64,000 nt of DNA from Escherichia ruysiae (GCF_031323975.1 NZ_JAVIWS010000001.1:1984001-2048000); one strand, 5' to 3'. Counted from the first letter of the stretch, positions 20,272 through 29,563 are shown. A program made the numbers and translations. Notes: generated by a model from the sequence alone, not told the origin.

Positions 20272-20306
20272 AGTCATATCAATCATCTCTCTTGTTGCGG
20301 TGGTGG

Positions 20307-21077
20307 TTATTTTTTAAAGGTATCTGCCAGTTTCTGCGTGGCGGAACGGAATACGCCGAGATCGCTGCCGACGGCCACAAACGTAGCGCCCCATTCCAGA
20401 TAACGACGCGCATCGGCTTCGACAGGGGCGAGTATGCCGCAGGGTTTGCCGTTGGCTCTGGCGCGATTAAAAATATGTTGAATCGCTTTTTGCACATCCG
20501 GATGCGACGCATTGCCGAGATGACCTAATGCCGCTGCCAGATCGCTGGGGCCAACGAAGATACCGTCCACGCCTTCGGTTGCGGTGATAGCATCAACGTT
20601 ATCAACGCCTTGCTGGCTTTCAATTTGCACCAGAATGGTGATGTTCTTATTCGACTGAGCGAAGTAATCCGCCACGGTGCCAAACATATTGGCGCGGTGA
20701 GAAACGGAGACGCCGCGAATACCTTCTGGTGGATAACGGGTAGATGCCACCGCCTGCACCGCTTCTTCTTTCGTTTCCACAAAGGGGATCAGGAAGTTAT
20801 AAAAACCGATATCCAGCAGACGCTTGATGATCACCGGTTCGTTGGTCGGTACACGCACCACTGGCGCGCTGACGCTCCCCTTCAGAGCCATCAACTGAGG
20901 AATGAACGTGGAGATATCGTTTGGCGCATGTTCGCCATCCAGCACCAGCCAGTCAAAGCCAGCTAAACCAAGAACTTCCGTGCTAATTGGGTTAGAAAGT
21001 GCTGACCAGCAGCCAATCTGTACCTGTTTCGCTGCCAACGCGGCTTTGAACTTATTTGGGAAAATATCGTTATTCAT
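20307..21077 (-). CDS. garL: 5-keto-4-deoxy-D-glucarate aldolase GarL
   Basis: A 256-residue class II HpcH/HpaI-family aldolase that splits 5-keto-4-deoxyglucarate into pyruvate and tartronate semialdehyde. The active-site strand LDGEHAPND, the metal-binding [10 protein letters not shown] and [14 protein letters not shown] are visible. In K-12 it is the second gene of garPLRK; here it is the first intact gene of the operon because garP has been lost just upstream, so its promoter context is changed. Confidence 0.95.
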   Translation of the reverse strand: MNNDIFPNKFKAALAAKQVQIGCWSALSNPISTEVLGLAGFDWLVLDGEHAPNDISTFIPQLMALKGSVSAPVVRVPTNEPVIIKRLLDIGFYNFLIPFVETKEEAVQAVASTRYPPEGIRGVSVSHRANMFGTVADYFAQSNKNITILVQIESQQGVDNVDAITATEGVDGIFVGPSDLAAALGHLGNASHPDVQKAIQHIFNRARANGKPCGILAPVEADARRYLEWGATFVAVGSDLGVFRSATQKLADTFKK

Positions 21078-21092
21078 CGCTTATACCTTTGC

Positions 21093-21125
21093 TTATTTCT
21101 GCAATTCCATACGTTTAATGTCGCC
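21093..21125 (-). pseudogene. garP: Remnant of garP (galactarate/glucarate transporter), last codons only
   Basis: On the minus strand these bases read GDIKRMELQK and a stop, which is how I recall the end of GarP and, in near form, of its paralogue GudP. The stop lies 15 bases before the garL start, the expected spacing. Upstream in frame the sequence spells SFNTA (21141-21155), reminiscent of a segment 25 residues further up in GarP, and then loses resemblance. The 444-codon transporter gene is otherwise absent. Confidence 0.7.
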
Positions 21126-21621
21126 AATCAGGCTTCCTGGTGCAGTATTGAAAGAGGGCAATCTCTTCGATGACAATAAAAATAGGCAGTAAGATTAAAA
21201 AGGCACATGCGTTCCTTATTCATCAATCCCACTAATCATGTTTATATTCAGTCGATAGCAAAAAGGTCAGTGCTATTTATTAAATATTCTATTAACGAAT
21301 ATTGGCCACTGCACAATAATAAATCCGTTTTCGACAATGAGTATAATCAGCACAGAAACAATAGGCATTGTGCAAATGCTCATTATGTTTGTCTGATATA
21401 AATATTATTTTGAGCATATGCCTATCACGCTGCGTGCCAATGCACATATTTACGCTTTGCCTGCCCCGGTTGCCCTGCTATCACGATAATTAGTGATGTT
21501 GATCACATACTGACTTTTCATCTCCTGACACTCTTATTCCATCTCGCAGATAAAATTATTTCTGTCATCAGAATCAATCAACATAAATTTATTATTACCA
21601 GCGACCGGAGAAAACGGGATA
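21126..21621. other. Spacer between lost garP and garD
   Basis: About 500 AT-rich bases with no gene. They hold the divergent control region of garD and the gar operon, including a CRP-like site. An imperfect inverted repeat with TGCAAATGCTCATTATG and TTTGAGCATATGC lies at 21371-21422 and may be an operator; the known regulator of these genes is CdaR, but I cannot assign its site. Confidence 0.5.
21492..21508. promoter_or_regulatory. CRP-like site upstream of garD
   Basis: AGTGA-TGTTGA-TCACA matches the CRP palindrome except at the first base. It lies about 115 bases before the garD start, consistent with catabolite control of galactarate use. Confidence 0.6.
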
Positions 21622-23193
21622 ATGGCCAACATCGAAATCAGACAAGAAACGCCGACTGCGTTTTATATAAAAGTTCACAACACAGATAATGTGGCAATTA
21701 TTGTTAATGATAATGGCCTGAAAGCAGGAACGCGTTTTCCGGATGGGCTGGAATTAATTGAACATATTCCCCAGGGGCATAAAGTCGCATTGCTGGACAT
21801 TCCGGCTAATGGTGAAATTATTCGTTATGGCGAAGTGATTGGTTACGCCGTGCGCGCGATCCCACGCGGAAGTTGGATCGACGAATCAATGGTAGTACTG
21901 CCGGAAGCGCCGCCATTACACACGCTGCCACTGGCAACTAAAGTGCCGGAACCCTTACCGGCGCTTGAAGGTTATACCTTTGAAGGCTATCGCAATGCCG
22001 ATGGCAGCGTGGGAACCAAAAACCTGCTCGGCATCACCACCAGCGTCCACTGTGTGGCGGGCGTGGTGGATTACGTGGTGAAAATCATTGAACGCGATCT
22101 GCTGCCGAAATACCCGAACGTCGATGGCGTGGTGGGGCTGAATCATCTGTACGGTTGTGGCGTGGCGATTAACGCTCCGGCGGCGGTGGTGCCTATTCGT
22201 ACTATTCACAACATTTCGCTTAACCCAAACTTTGGCGGTGAGGTGATGGTGATTGGTCTGGGTTGCGAGAAATTGCAACCTGAGCGCCTGCTGATCGGCA
22301 CGGATGATGTACCGGCTATTCCAGTGGAAAGTGCCAGTATTGTCAGCTTGCAGGATGAAAAACATGTCGGTTTTCAGTCAATGGTCGAGGATATTTTGCA
22401 AGTTGCCGAGCGCCATCTGCACAAATTAAATCAACGGCAGCGAGAAACCTGTCCAGCTTCAGAACTGGTTGTCGGTATGCAGTGCGGCGGCAGCGATGCG
22501 TTTTCTGGTGTAACGGCAAACCCGGCAGTGGGTTATGCATCTGATTTACTGGTGCGCTGCGGCGCAACGGTGATGTTCTCAGAAGTCACGGAAGTGCGTG
22601 ACGCCATTCATCTGCTGACGCCGCGCGCTGTTAACGAAGAGGTTGGCAAGCGCCTGCTGGAAGAGATGGAGTGGTACGACAACTATCTCAATATGGGGAA
22701 AACCGACCGCAGCGCCAACCCTTCGCCGGGTAACAAAAAAGGCGGTCTGGCAAACGTGGTGGAAAAGGCGCTCGGCTCCATTGCTAAATCGGGTAAAAGC
22801 GCGATTGTAGAAGTGCTGTCACCCGGTCAGCGTCCGACCAAACGCGGATTAATTTACGCCGCGACGCCAGCCAGCGATTTCGTCTGCGGCACCCAACAGG
22901 TGGCTTCAGGGATTACCGTGCAAGTATTTACGACCGGTCGCGGCACACCGTACGGTCTGATGGCGGTGCCGGTCATTAAAATGGCGACCCGCACCGAACT
23001 GGCGAACCGCTGGTTTGATTTGATGGATATTAATGCGGGCACTATCGCCACCGGCGAAGAGACCATTGAAGAGGTGGGCTGGAAGCTGTTCCACTTTATT
23101 CTCGATGTCGCCAGCGGGAAGAAGAAAACCTTCTCGGATCAATGGGGACTGCATAACCAACTGGCGGTGTTTAACCCGGCGCCGGTGACCTGA
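21622..23193 (+). CDS. garD: Galactarate dehydratase GarD
   Basis: A 523-residue UxaA/altronate-hydrolase superfamily enzyme that dehydrates galactarate to 5-keto-4-deoxyglucarate, the substrate of GarL. The N-terminal SAF-type domain (about 1-110) is followed by the catalytic region with [28 protein letters not shown] and [20 protein letters not shown]-12 GarD is iron-dependent. It is divergent from garL and preceded by CGGAGAA. A terminator follows at 23218. Confidence 0.95.
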   Translation: MANIEIRQETPTAFYIKVHNTDNVAIIVNDNGLKAGTRFPDGLELIEHIPQGHKVALLDIPANGEIIRYGEVIGYAVRAIPRGSWIDESMVVLPEAPPLHTLPLATKVPEPLPALEGYTFEGYRNADGSVGTKNLLGITTSVHCVAGVVDYVVKIIERDLLPKYPNVDGVVGLNHLYGCGVAINAPAAVVPIRTIHNISLNPNFGGEVMVIGLGCEKLQPERLLIGTDDVPAIPVESASIVSLQDEKHVGFQSMVEDILQVAERHLHKLNQRQRETCPASELVVGMQCGGSDAFSGVTANPAVGYASDLLVRCGATVMFSEVTEVRDAIHLLTPRAVNEEVGKRLLEEMEWYDNYLNMGKTDRSANPSPGNKKGGLANVVEKALGSIAKSGKSAIVEVLSPGQRPTKRGLIYAATPASDFVCGTQQVASGITVQVFTTGRGTPYGLMAVPVIKMATRTELANRWFDLMDINAGTIATGEETIEEVGWKLFHFILDVASGKKKTFSDQWGLHNQLAVFNPAPVT

Positions 23194-23217
23194 TTTCTTT
23201 TGGAACGCGCCTCGCAA

Positions 23218-23243
23218 AACATGGCCTTAGTGCCATGTTTTTA
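23218..23243 (+). terminator. Terminator of garD
   Basis: ACATGGC / GCCATGT stem with a CTTAGT loop followed by TTTTATTGTTT, 25 bases after the garD stop. Confidence 0.85.
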
Positions 23244-23341
23244 TTGTTTCAAGTCCCGTCATTCATTAATAATGCATTTGCATTACCTTAGTTGAAGATT
23301 ATAATTTGAGCAGAAAAAAGGCTGTAAAAGGACAGTGAACA

Positions 23342-23677
23342 ATGCCCGCTAATGCTCGCTCTAACGCTGTACTGACCACTGAATCAAAGGTCACGATACG
23401 CGGACAAACGACTATCCCCGCGCCAGTGCGTGAGGCCTTAAAACTGAAGCCAGGCCTGGACAGCATTCATTACGAAATCCTGCCTGGTGGGCAAGTATTT
23501 ATGTGCCGTGTGGGAGATGAACAGGAGGATCATACTATGAATGCATTTTTGCGTTTTCTGGATGCAGATATCCAGAACAACCCGCAAAAAACTCGTCCAT
23601 TCGAAATTCAACAAGGAAAGAGACTTGTCGCTGGCATGGACGTCAACATTGATGATGAGATTGGCGACGACGAATAA
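23342..23677 (+). CDS. prlF: Antitoxin PrlF (SohA)
   Basis: A 111-residue antitoxin with an N-terminal AbrB/SpoVT swapped-hairpin DNA-binding domain (SKVTIRGQTTIPAPVREALKLKPG, residues 15-38) and an acidic C-terminus that wraps the toxin. It neutralises YhaV and represses its own operon. Mutations in prlF also affect export and Lon-related phenotypes in K-12. Its TAA stop shares a base with the yhaV ATG (TAATG), indicating coupled translation. Confidence 0.95.
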   Translation: MPANARSNAVLTTESKVTIRGQTTIPAPVREALKLKPGLDSIHYEILPGGQVFMCRVGDEQEDHTMNAFLRFLDADIQNNPQKTRPFEIQQGKRLVAGMDVNIDDEIGDDE

Positions 23678-24141
23678 TGGATTTTCCACAAAGGGTTAAT
23701 GGTTGGGCGCTATATGCTCATCCCTGCTTTCAGGAAACCTACGACGCTTTAGTTGCCGAAGTTGAGACATTAAAGGGGAAAGATCCTGAAAATTATCAGA
23801 AAAAAGCCGCCACAAAGTTATTGGCGGTAGTACATAAAGTTATTGAGGAGCATATCACGGTCAATCCATCATCACCGGCATTCCGTCATGGCAAGTCGTT
23901 AGGCTCAGGGAAAAATAAAGACTGGTCACGGGTAAAATTTGGCGCTGGTCGTTATCGTCTCTTCTTTCGTTACAGCGAAAAAGAGAAAGTCATCATTCTG
24001 GGATGGATGAACGATGAAAACACGCTGCGCACCTACGGTAAAAAAACAGATGCCTATACCGTATTCAGCAAAATGTTAAAAAGAGGACATCCTCCTGCCG
24101 ACTGGGAAACCCTCACCAGAGAGACTGAAGAAACCCATTGA
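23677..24141 (+). CDS. yhaV: Toxin YhaV, ribosome-dependent mRNA interferase
   Basis: A 154-residue RelE-superfamily RNase that cleaves mRNA on ribosomes and is held inactive by PrlF. The C-terminal half has the conserved basic and aromatic strand residues typical of the family (KFGAGRYRLFFRYSEKEKVIILGWMNDE). Full length and intact, so the module should be functional. A GCCCGC / GCGGGC inverted repeat at 24152-24187 lies after the stop and before convergent agaR. Confidence 0.94.
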   Translation: MDFPQRVNGWALYAHPCFQETYDALVAEVETLKGKDPENYQKKAATKLLAVVHKVIEEHITVNPSSPAFRHGKSLGSGKNKDWSRVKFGAGRYRLFFRYSEKEKVIILGWMNDENTLRTYGKKTDAYTVFSKMLKRGHPPADWETLTRETEETH

Positions 24142-24195
24142 TGGTGTTCACAATGCCCGCCGAACGCATCCGTTTTGACCAGCGGGCACCATTTC

Positions 24196-25005
24196 TCACT
24201 CCCCGACCAGAATCACCTCAACCCCAGCCTTTCGCAGTCCTTCCAGACTATCCGCAGGAATGCCTTCATCGACAATGATCATATCGATCCGCTGAGTATC
24301 GATGATCTTATGTAAACTGGAGCGGTTGAACTTACTGGAATCGGTGACCACGATGATCCGTTCCGCAACTTCGCACATCCGGCGGTTTAAACGAGCTTCA
24401 TCTTCATTGTGCGTGCTGATGCCGCGCTCCAGATCGATAGCGTCTACGCCGAGAAACAGCATATCGAAGTGGTAATTTTGCAGCGATTGTTCAGCCTGAT
24501 CGCCGTAAAAAGATTGCGACTGGCGGCGCAGATGCCCTCCGGTCATCAGCAGTTCCACCCCTTCAGCTTCCAGCAACGCATTAGCCACGTTCATACCGTT
24601 GGTCATCGCAATTACGTCGGTGTGCTTGCGCATCAGACGGGCAATCTCAAAGGTGGTGGTCCCGGAGTCGAGGATCACCCGATGACCTGGCTTAATCAAC
24701 TCAACGGCAGCTTTCGCAACGCTGCGTTTCATCGCCGTGTTCAGCGCGCTTTTATCTTCTACCGAAGGCTCGACTGACAGCGTCGTGCCATCGCAGATCA
24801 ACGCGCCACCATACGCACGCACGGCGATCCCCTGTTTTTCCAGAAACGCCAGATCATTGCGGATCGTCACGGTAGAAACGCCAAATAATGCTGACAGATC
24901 GTTAACCTGCACACTCCCTTGCTGACGCAGGCGCTGAATGATCTGCTCTCGTCGTTCGCTGGTGCCAGTCACTCGTTTCTCACCTGATGCGTCGGTATTA
25001 CTCAT
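24196..25005 (-). CDS. agaR: DeoR-family repressor AgaR
   Basis: A 269-residue DeoR-type repressor of the aga regulon. The N-terminal helix-turn-helix spans about residues 19-60 ([34 protein letters not shown]), followed by the sugar-phosphate-sensing domain with [13 protein letters not shown] and [11 protein letters not shown]. In E. coli it binds upstream of agaR, agaZ and agaS; matching sites are present at each of these positions here. It is divergent from agaZ. Confidence 0.95.
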   Translation of the reverse strand: MSNTDASGEKRVTGTSERREQIIQRLRQQGSVQVNDLSALFGVSTVTIRNDLAFLEKQGIAVRAYGGALICDGTTLSVEPSVEDKSALNTAMKRSVAKAAVELIKPGHRVILDSGTTTFEIARLMRKHTDVIAMTNGMNVANALLEAEGVELLMTGGHLRRQSQSFYGDQAEQSLQNYHFDMLFLGVDAIDLERGISTHNEDEARLNRRMCEVAERIIVVTDSSKFNRSSLHKIIDTQRIDMIIVDEGIPADSLEGLRKAGVEVILVGE

Positions 25006-25021
25006 AGAAAATCCTTTCGTA

Positions 25022-25045
25022 AAGCTTTCGTTTCATTTCGTTTTT
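25022..25045. promoter_or_regulatory. AgaR operator near the agaR start
   Basis: The core TTTCGTTTCATTTCGTTTTT fits the published AgaR consensus, which is built on repeated TTTCRTTT blocks. It lies 17 bases upstream of the agaR start and so would autoregulate. Confidence 0.7.
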
Positions 25046-25137
25046 ATTATTAATACCGTTCTATTAAGCAAATGCAAGCCCACCTTGCCCGTTGACGCAA
25101 GCGACTCCTGTTTCAGAAGCTTTCATTATGTTTCTTT

Positions 25138-25153
25138 TGTGAATCAGATCAGA
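25138..25153. promoter_or_regulatory. CRP-like site upstream of agaZ
   Basis: TGTGA-ATCAGA-TCAGA differs from the CRP consensus by one base in the right arm. It lies about 100 bases before the agaZ start, among AgaR boxes. Confidence 0.55.
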
Positions 25154-25160
25154 AAACAAT

Positions 25161-25222
25161 TACCTTTCGTTTTATTTTTACCTCACCATGACGCAGTATC
25201 AACTGAAACAAAACGAAAGATC
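25161..25222. promoter_or_regulatory. Two AgaR operators in the agaZ promoter
   Basis: One site reads TTTCGTTTTATTTTTACCTC on the plus strand from 25165; the other reads TTTCGTTTTGTTTCAGTT on the minus strand, within 25199-25222. Their opposed orientation would allow looping or cooperative repression of agaZVWEF. Confidence 0.65.
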
Positions 25223-25254
25223 AGCAATGGCAGTTATCTGGCCTGGAGAGGAAA

Positions 25255-26535
25255 GTGAAATATCTGATAGAAATGGTGAGACAGCACAAAGAGGGCAAAA
25301 CAAATGGGATTTATGCCGTTTGCTCCGCGCATCCGCTGGTACTGGAAGCCGCCATCCACTACGCCTTCGCAAACCAAACGCCGTTACTGATTGAAGCAAC
25401 CTCCAATCAGGTGGATCAGTTCGGCGGATATACCGGAATGACGCCCGCCGATTTTCGCGGCTTTGTTTGCCAGCTTGCCGACTCGCTGAATTTCCCGCAA
25501 GACGCGTTGATTCTCGGCGGTGACCATCTGGGGCCAAACCGCTGGCAGAATCTGCCTGCCGCTCAGGCGATGGCCAATGCCGATGATTTGATTAAAAGCT
25601 ACGTCGCGGCAGGGTTCAAAAAAATACACCTTGATTGCAGCATGTCCTGTCAGGGCGATCCGGTTCCCTTAACCGATGACATCGTGGCTGAACGCGCTGC
25701 CCGTCTGGCAAAAGTCGCGGAAGAAACCTGCCGCGATCACTTTGGCGAAGCCGATCTGGTGTATGTCATTGGTACTGAAGTGCCCGTGCCTGGCGGCGCT
25801 CATGAAACCTTAAGCGAACTGGCGGTCACCACGCCGGATGCCGCCCGCGCCACGCTGGAAGCTCATCGTCACGCTTTTGAAAAGCAGGGTCTGAATGCCA
25901 TCTGGCCACGCATCATTGCCCTGGTAGTACAACCCGGCGTCGAATTCGATCACACCAACGTTATTGATTATCAGCCAGCCAAAGCGACCGCCTTAAGCCA
26001 GATGGTTGAACACTATGAAACGCTGATTTTCGAAGCTCACTCTACCGATTATCAAACGCCGCAATCGCTGCGCCAGTTGGTAATCGACCACTTTGCCATT
26101 CTGAAAGTTGGCCCGGCGCTGACCTTCGCCCTGCGTGAAGCCCTGTTTTCTCTGGCGGCGATTGAAGAAGAGCTGGTGCCAGCGAAAGCCTGTTCCGGTC
26201 TGCGTCAGATACTGGAAAACGTGATGCTCGATCGCCCGGAATACTGGCAAAGCCACTACCACGGTGACGGCAACGCACGTCGTCTGGCACGCGGTTACAG
26301 CTACTCAGATCGCGTGCGCTACTACTGGCCGGACAGCCAGATTGATAACGCTTTCGCCCATCTGATTCGTAACCTGGCGGATGCCCCAATTCCGCTGCCG
26401 CTCATCAGCCAGTATCTGCCGCTGCAATACGTCAAAGTTCGCTCCGGCGAGCTACAACCAACGCCGAGGGCGCTCATTATCAACCATATTCAGGACATCC
26501 TGGCGCAGTACCACACAGCCTGTGGAGGCCAATAA
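25255..26535 (+). CDS. kbaZ: Tagatose-1,6-bisphosphate aldolase, GatZ-like subunit AgaZ (KbaZ)
   Basis: A 426-residue GatZ/KbaZ family protein starting at GTG 25255 after GGAGAGGAAA. It is required with KbaY for full and stable tagatose-1,6-bisphosphate aldolase activity. TIM-barrel features include [29 protein letters not shown] and [11 protein letters not shown]. It is the first gene of the operon leading to agaV, agaW, agaE and agaF, 21 bases before agaV. Confidence 0.94.
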   Translation: MKYLIEMVRQHKEGKTNGIYAVCSAHPLVLEAAIHYAFANQTPLLIEATSNQVDQFGGYTGMTPADFRGFVCQLADSLNFPQDALILGGDHLGPNRWQNLPAAQAMANADDLIKSYVAAGFKKIHLDCSMSCQGDPVPLTDDIVAERAARLAKVAEETCRDHFGEADLVYVIGTEVPVPGGAHETLSELAVTTPDAARATLEAHRHAFEKQGLNAIWPRIIALVVQPGVEFDHTNVIDYQPAKATALSQMVEHYETLIFEAHSTDYQTPQSLRQLVIDHFAILKVGPALTFALREALFSLAAIEEELVPAKACSGLRQILENVMLDRPEYWQSHYHGDGNARRLARGYSYSDRVRYYWPDSQIDNAFAHLIRNLADAPIPLPLISQYLPLQYVKVRSGELQPTPRALIINHIQDILAQYHTACGGQ

Positions 26536-26556
26536 CCAAAACAAGAGGAACACGCT

Positions 26557-27030
26557 ATGCCAAATATTGTTTTAAGCCGGATTGATGAACGCTTGATTCA
26601 CGGTCAGGTCGGCGTTCAGTGGGTCGGATTTGCGGGGGCAAATCTGGTTCTGGTAGCCAATGATGAGGTTGCTGAAGATCCGGTACAACAAAACCTGATG
26701 GAAATGGTACTGGCAGAAGGGATCGCCGTGCGTTTCTGGTCGTTGCAAAAAGTGATCGACAATATCCATCGCGCCGCTGACCGGCAGAAAATCCTGCTGG
26801 TTTGCAAAACACCAGCCGATTTCCTGACGCTGGTAAAAGGTGGTGTCCCGGTGAGTCGCATTAACGTTGGCAATATGCATTACACCAATGGCAAGCAGCA
26901 AATCACCAAAACGGTTTCTGTAGATGCGGGTGATATCGCGGCGTTTAACGATCTGAAAACCGCCAGAGTGGAATGCTTCGTTCAGGGCGTCCCGACAGAA
27001 CCTGCTGTGGAGCTCTTTAAATTACTTTGA
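26557..27030 (+). CDS. agaV: N-acetylgalactosamine PTS enzyme IIB, AgaV
   Basis: A 157-residue mannose-family IIB protein; the phosphorylated histidine is H15 in DERLIHGQVGVQW. It takes phosphate from the IIA protein AgaF and passes it to N-acetylgalactosamine carried by AgaW-AgaE. A further family motif is RINVGNMHY. It is 10 bases upstream of agaW. A paralogue, AgaB, belongs to the second PTS downstream. Confidence 0.95.
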   Translation: MPNIVLSRIDERLIHGQVGVQWVGFAGANLVLVANDEVAEDPVQQNLMEMVLAEGIAVRFWSLQKVIDNIHRAADRQKILLVCKTPADFLTLVKGGVPVSRINVGNMHYTNGKQQITKTVSVDAGDIAAFNDLKTARVECFVQGVPTEPAVELFKLL

Positions 27031-27040
27031 GGGATTCATT

Positions 27041-27820
27041 ATGGAAATCAGTCTGTTGCAGGCGTTCGTGTTGGGCATTCTCGCCTTTATCGCTGGCCTG
27101 GATATGTTTAACGGCTTAACCCATATACATCGCCCGGTGGTTCTTGGACCGTTGGTTGGGCTGGCACTTGGCGATCTACATACCGGTATTTTAACCGGCG
27201 GTACGCTGGAACTGGTATGGATGGGGCTGGCTCCGCTGGCAGGCGCACAGCCGCCTAACGTAATTATTGGTACTATCGTCGGTACGGCATTTGCCATTAC
27301 CACCGGTGTGAAACCCGATGTCGCGGTCGGCGTCGCCGTGCCTTTCGCCGTCGCGGTACAGATGGGGATTACCTTCCTGTTCTCGGTGATGTCTGGCGTG
27401 ATGTCCCGCTGCGACAGGATGGCGGAAAATGCCGATACACGCGGCATTGAGCGCGTGAACTATCTGGCGCTGCTGGCGCTCGGCATCTTCTATTTTCTCT
27501 GCGCTTTCCTGCCGATTTACTTCGGTGCGGAACATGCCAAAACCATCATTGATGTCCTGCCGCAACGCTTAATCGACGGCCTCGGTGTCGCAGGCGGCAT
27601 CATGCCAGCAATCGGTTTTGCCGTGCTGCTGAAAATCATGATGAAAAACGTCTACATCCCCTACTTCATCCTGGGCTTTGTTGCCGCCGCCTGGCTCAAG
27701 TTACCGGTGCTGGCTATTGCTGCTGCCGCGCTGGCGATGGCGCTGATCGACCTGCTGCGTAAATCTCCTGAACCGATTCAACCTGCGGCACAGAAAGAGG
27801 AATTTGAAGATGGCATCTAA
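27041..27820 (+). CDS. agaW: N-acetylgalactosamine PTS enzyme IIC, AgaW (full length)
   Basis: A 259-residue mannose-family IIC membrane protein with several hydrophobic helices and the family sequence LGPLVGLALGDLHTGILTGG. In K-12 agaW is cut to about half by a deletion that also removes agaE and agaF; here the gene is complete and its end overlaps the agaE start by 11 bases. It forms the sugar channel with AgaE. Confidence 0.95.
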   Translation: MEISLLQAFVLGILAFIAGLDMFNGLTHIHRPVVLGPLVGLALGDLHTGILTGGTLELVWMGLAPLAGAQPPNVIIGTIVGTAFAITTGVKPDVAVGVAVPFAVAVQMGITFLFSVMSGVMSRCDRMAENADTRGIERVNYLALLALGIFYFLCAFLPIYFGAEHAKTIIDVLPQRLIDGLGVAGGIMPAIGFAVLLKIMMKNVYIPYFILGFVAAAWLKLPVLAIAAAALAMALIDLLRKSPEPIQPAAQKEEFEDGI

Positions 27821-28688
27821 TCAAACGACCCTGCCGAACGTCAGTGAAAACGAAGAAGCACTGCTGACTGGCGTCAATGAAAACGTATATGAAGATCAAA
27901 GCATTGGCGCGGAGTTAACGAAAAAAGATATCAATCGCGTCGCATGGCGTTCCATGCTGTTACAGGCTTCTTTCAACTACGAACGTATGCAGGCTTCCGG
28001 CTGGTTGTACGGTCTGCTGCCTGCACTGAAAAAGATCCATACCAATAAACGCGACCTGGCGCGCGCCATGAAAGGCCATATGGGCTTTTTCAATACTCAC
28101 CCGTTTCTGGTGACGTTTGTGATCGGCATTATCCTTGCGATGGAGCGTTCTAAGCAGGACGTTAACAGTATTCAGAGCACCAAAATTGCTGTCGGTGCAC
28201 CGCTCGGCGGGATTGGCGACGCGATGTTCTGGCTGACGCTGCTGCCAATTTGCGGCGGGATTGGTGCCAGTCTGGCGTTGCAAGGCTCTATTCTCGGCGC
28301 CGTGGTATTTATCGTGTTATTCAACGTGGTGCATCTCGGTCTGCGTTTTGGTCTTGCGCATTACGCTTATCGAATGGGCGTGGCGGCGATCCCGCTAATT
28401 AAAGCGAATACCAAAAAAGTCGGTCATGCGGCGTCTATCGTCGGGATGACGGTGATCGGCGCGCTGGTAGCAACCTATGTCCGATTAAGCACCACGCTGG
28501 AAATCACGGCAGGCGACGCAGTGGTTAAGCTACAGACTGACGTTATCGACAAACTGATGCCTGCCTTCTTACCGCTGGTCTATACCCTGACCATGTTCTG
28601 GCTGGTACGTCGCGGCTGGAGTCCGCTGCGCCTGATTGCAATCACTGTGGTTCTCGGCATCGTCGGTAAATTCTGTCATTTCCTTTAA
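27810..28688 (+). CDS. agaE: N-acetylgalactosamine PTS enzyme IID, AgaE
   Basis: A 292-residue IID protein of the mannose family, starting at the ATG at 27810 inside the agaW tail. Typical features are SMLLQASFNYERMQASGW near residue 50, the GAPLGGIGDAMFWLTLLPI segment and a C-terminal membrane region. K-12 lacks this gene; E. coli O157:H7 and strain C have it and grow on N-acetylgalactosamine. Confidence 0.95.
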   Translation: MASNQTTLPNVSENEEALLTGVNENVYEDQSIGAELTKKDINRVAWRSMLLQASFNYERMQASGWLYGLLPALKKIHTNKRDLARAMKGHMGFFNTHPFLVTFVIGIILAMERSKQDVNSIQSTKIAVGAPLGGIGDAMFWLTLLPICGGIGASLALQGSILGAVVFIVLFNVVHLGLRFGLAHYAYRMGVAAIPLIKANTKKVGHAASIVGMTVIGALVATYVRLSTTLEITAGDAVVKLQTDVIDKLMPAFLPLVYTLTMFWLVRRGWSPLRLIAITVVLGIVGKFCHFL

Positions 28689-28705
28689 ATACAATGAGGT
28701 ATTAG

Positions 28706-29140
28706 ATGTTAAGTATTATTTTGACAGGGCATGGTGGATTTGCCAGCGGCATGGAAAAAGCAATGAAGCAAATCCTCGGTGAGCAATCACAGTTTATCGC
28801 CATTGATTTTCCGGAAACCTCAAGCACCGCGCTGCTTACATCGCAGCTTGAAGAAGCCATCGCCCAACTGGATTGTGAAGACGGCATTGTTTTTCTGACG
28901 GATTTGCTGGGCGGCACACCGTTTCGCGTAGCTTCAACGCTGGCGATGCAAAAACCGGGCTGTGAAGTGATCACCGGCACCAATTTGCAACTATTACTGG
29001 AAATGGTGCTGGAGCGCGAAGGGTTAAGCGGAGAAGAATTCCGTGTGCAGGCGCTGGAGTGCGGACACCGTGGGCTGACCAGTCTGGTGGACGAGTTAGG
29101 CCGCTGCCATAAAGAATGTCCGGTCGAGGAAGGAATATGA
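28706..29140 (+). CDS. agaF: PTS enzyme IIA, AgaF
   Basis: A 144-residue mannose-family IIA domain with the phosphorylated histidine H9 in ILTGHGGFASG and the family strand VFLTDLLGGTPFRVA. It is the only IIA protein in this region and is thought to serve both AgaVWE and AgaBCD. The gene ends GGAATATGA; in strains with agaA that ATG would begin agaA, but here it is followed at once by AGG-TAA. Confidence 0.94.
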   Translation: MLSIILTGHGGFASGMEKAMKQILGEQSQFIAIDFPETSSTALLTSQLEEAIAQLDCEDGIVFLTDLLGGTPFRVASTLAMQKPGCEVITGTNLQLLLEMVLEREGLSGEEFRVQALECGHRGLTSLVDELGRCHKECPVEEGI

Positions 29141-29186
29141 GGTAAGCGCCCCGCCGCTATTGGTAAAAGACTGTGAGTGGCGTTTT

Positions 29187-29210
29187 ACACTTTCGTTTCT
29201 TTATCTGGCT
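29187..29210. promoter_or_regulatory. Partial AgaR box after agaF
   Basis: ACACTTTCGTTTCTTTATCTGG resembles the AgaR consensus in its TTTCGTTTC and CTGG blocks but lacks the middle one. It lies before the REP pair and about 360 bases from agaS. Confidence 0.4.
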
Positions 29211-29261
29211 TTCACTTCCCTCACAAGGCCTTTTTTCTTTTGTTTTGACTTTTGCACCGGT

Positions 29262-29345
29262 GTCGGATGCGACGCTGACGCGTCTTATCCGACCTACGGT
29301 TGGTGACAGCCAGGCTGGATAAAGCGTTTACGCCGCATCCGGCAA
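29262..29345. repeat. REP pair (BIME) upstream of agaS
   Basis: Two inverted REP units: GTCGGATGCGACGCTGACGC with CGTCTTATCCGAC, then GGCTGGATAAAGCG with CGCCGCATCCGGC. The outer GCACCGGTG / ATCGGTGC sequences also pair. Confidence 0.85.
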
Positions 29346-29410
29346 TCGGTGCAAATATCCCCCCATCAAACAATCCCTTTATCTTCCCTTGTCTTTTCTT
29401 TCAACGATCA

Positions 29411-29513
29411 CAAATTTCGTTTTATTTCCTTTCTCTTCATTGAACTTTCAGTTTCTTTTCTATAAATTTTAATCAACGAAAGATATCACCAAGTGAAATG
29501 AAACGAAAGGCAA
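29411..29513. promoter_or_regulatory. AgaR operators of the agaS promoter
   Basis: Two sites face each other. The plus-strand site around 29415 reads TTTCGTTTTATTTCCTTTCT; the minus-strand site at 29489-29508 reads TTTCGTTTCATTTCACTTGG, a complete match to the consensus. They flank the probable agaS promoter, 50-150 bases before the agaS start. Confidence 0.75.
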
Positions 29514-29563
29514 GCGAAAGCTATAACGCCCGACGTCAAGTTCATCAGACTAAGGATTGAGTT

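Larger units (their letters stand above)
29141..29563. other. Intergenic region replacing agaA; agaS promoter
   Basis: There is no agaA gene (N-acetylgalactosamine-6-phosphate deacetylase) between agaF and agaS; only 423 bases separate them. The stretch holds a REP pair and AgaR boxes. I see no recognisable agaA fragment beyond the shared start ATG at 29137. Confidence 0.75.

Noticed and set aside
24152..24187. GCCCGC/GCGGGC repeat after yhaV as a firm terminator
   Set aside because: The loop is over 20 bases and no T tract follows on either side, so it is only mentioned under yhaV.
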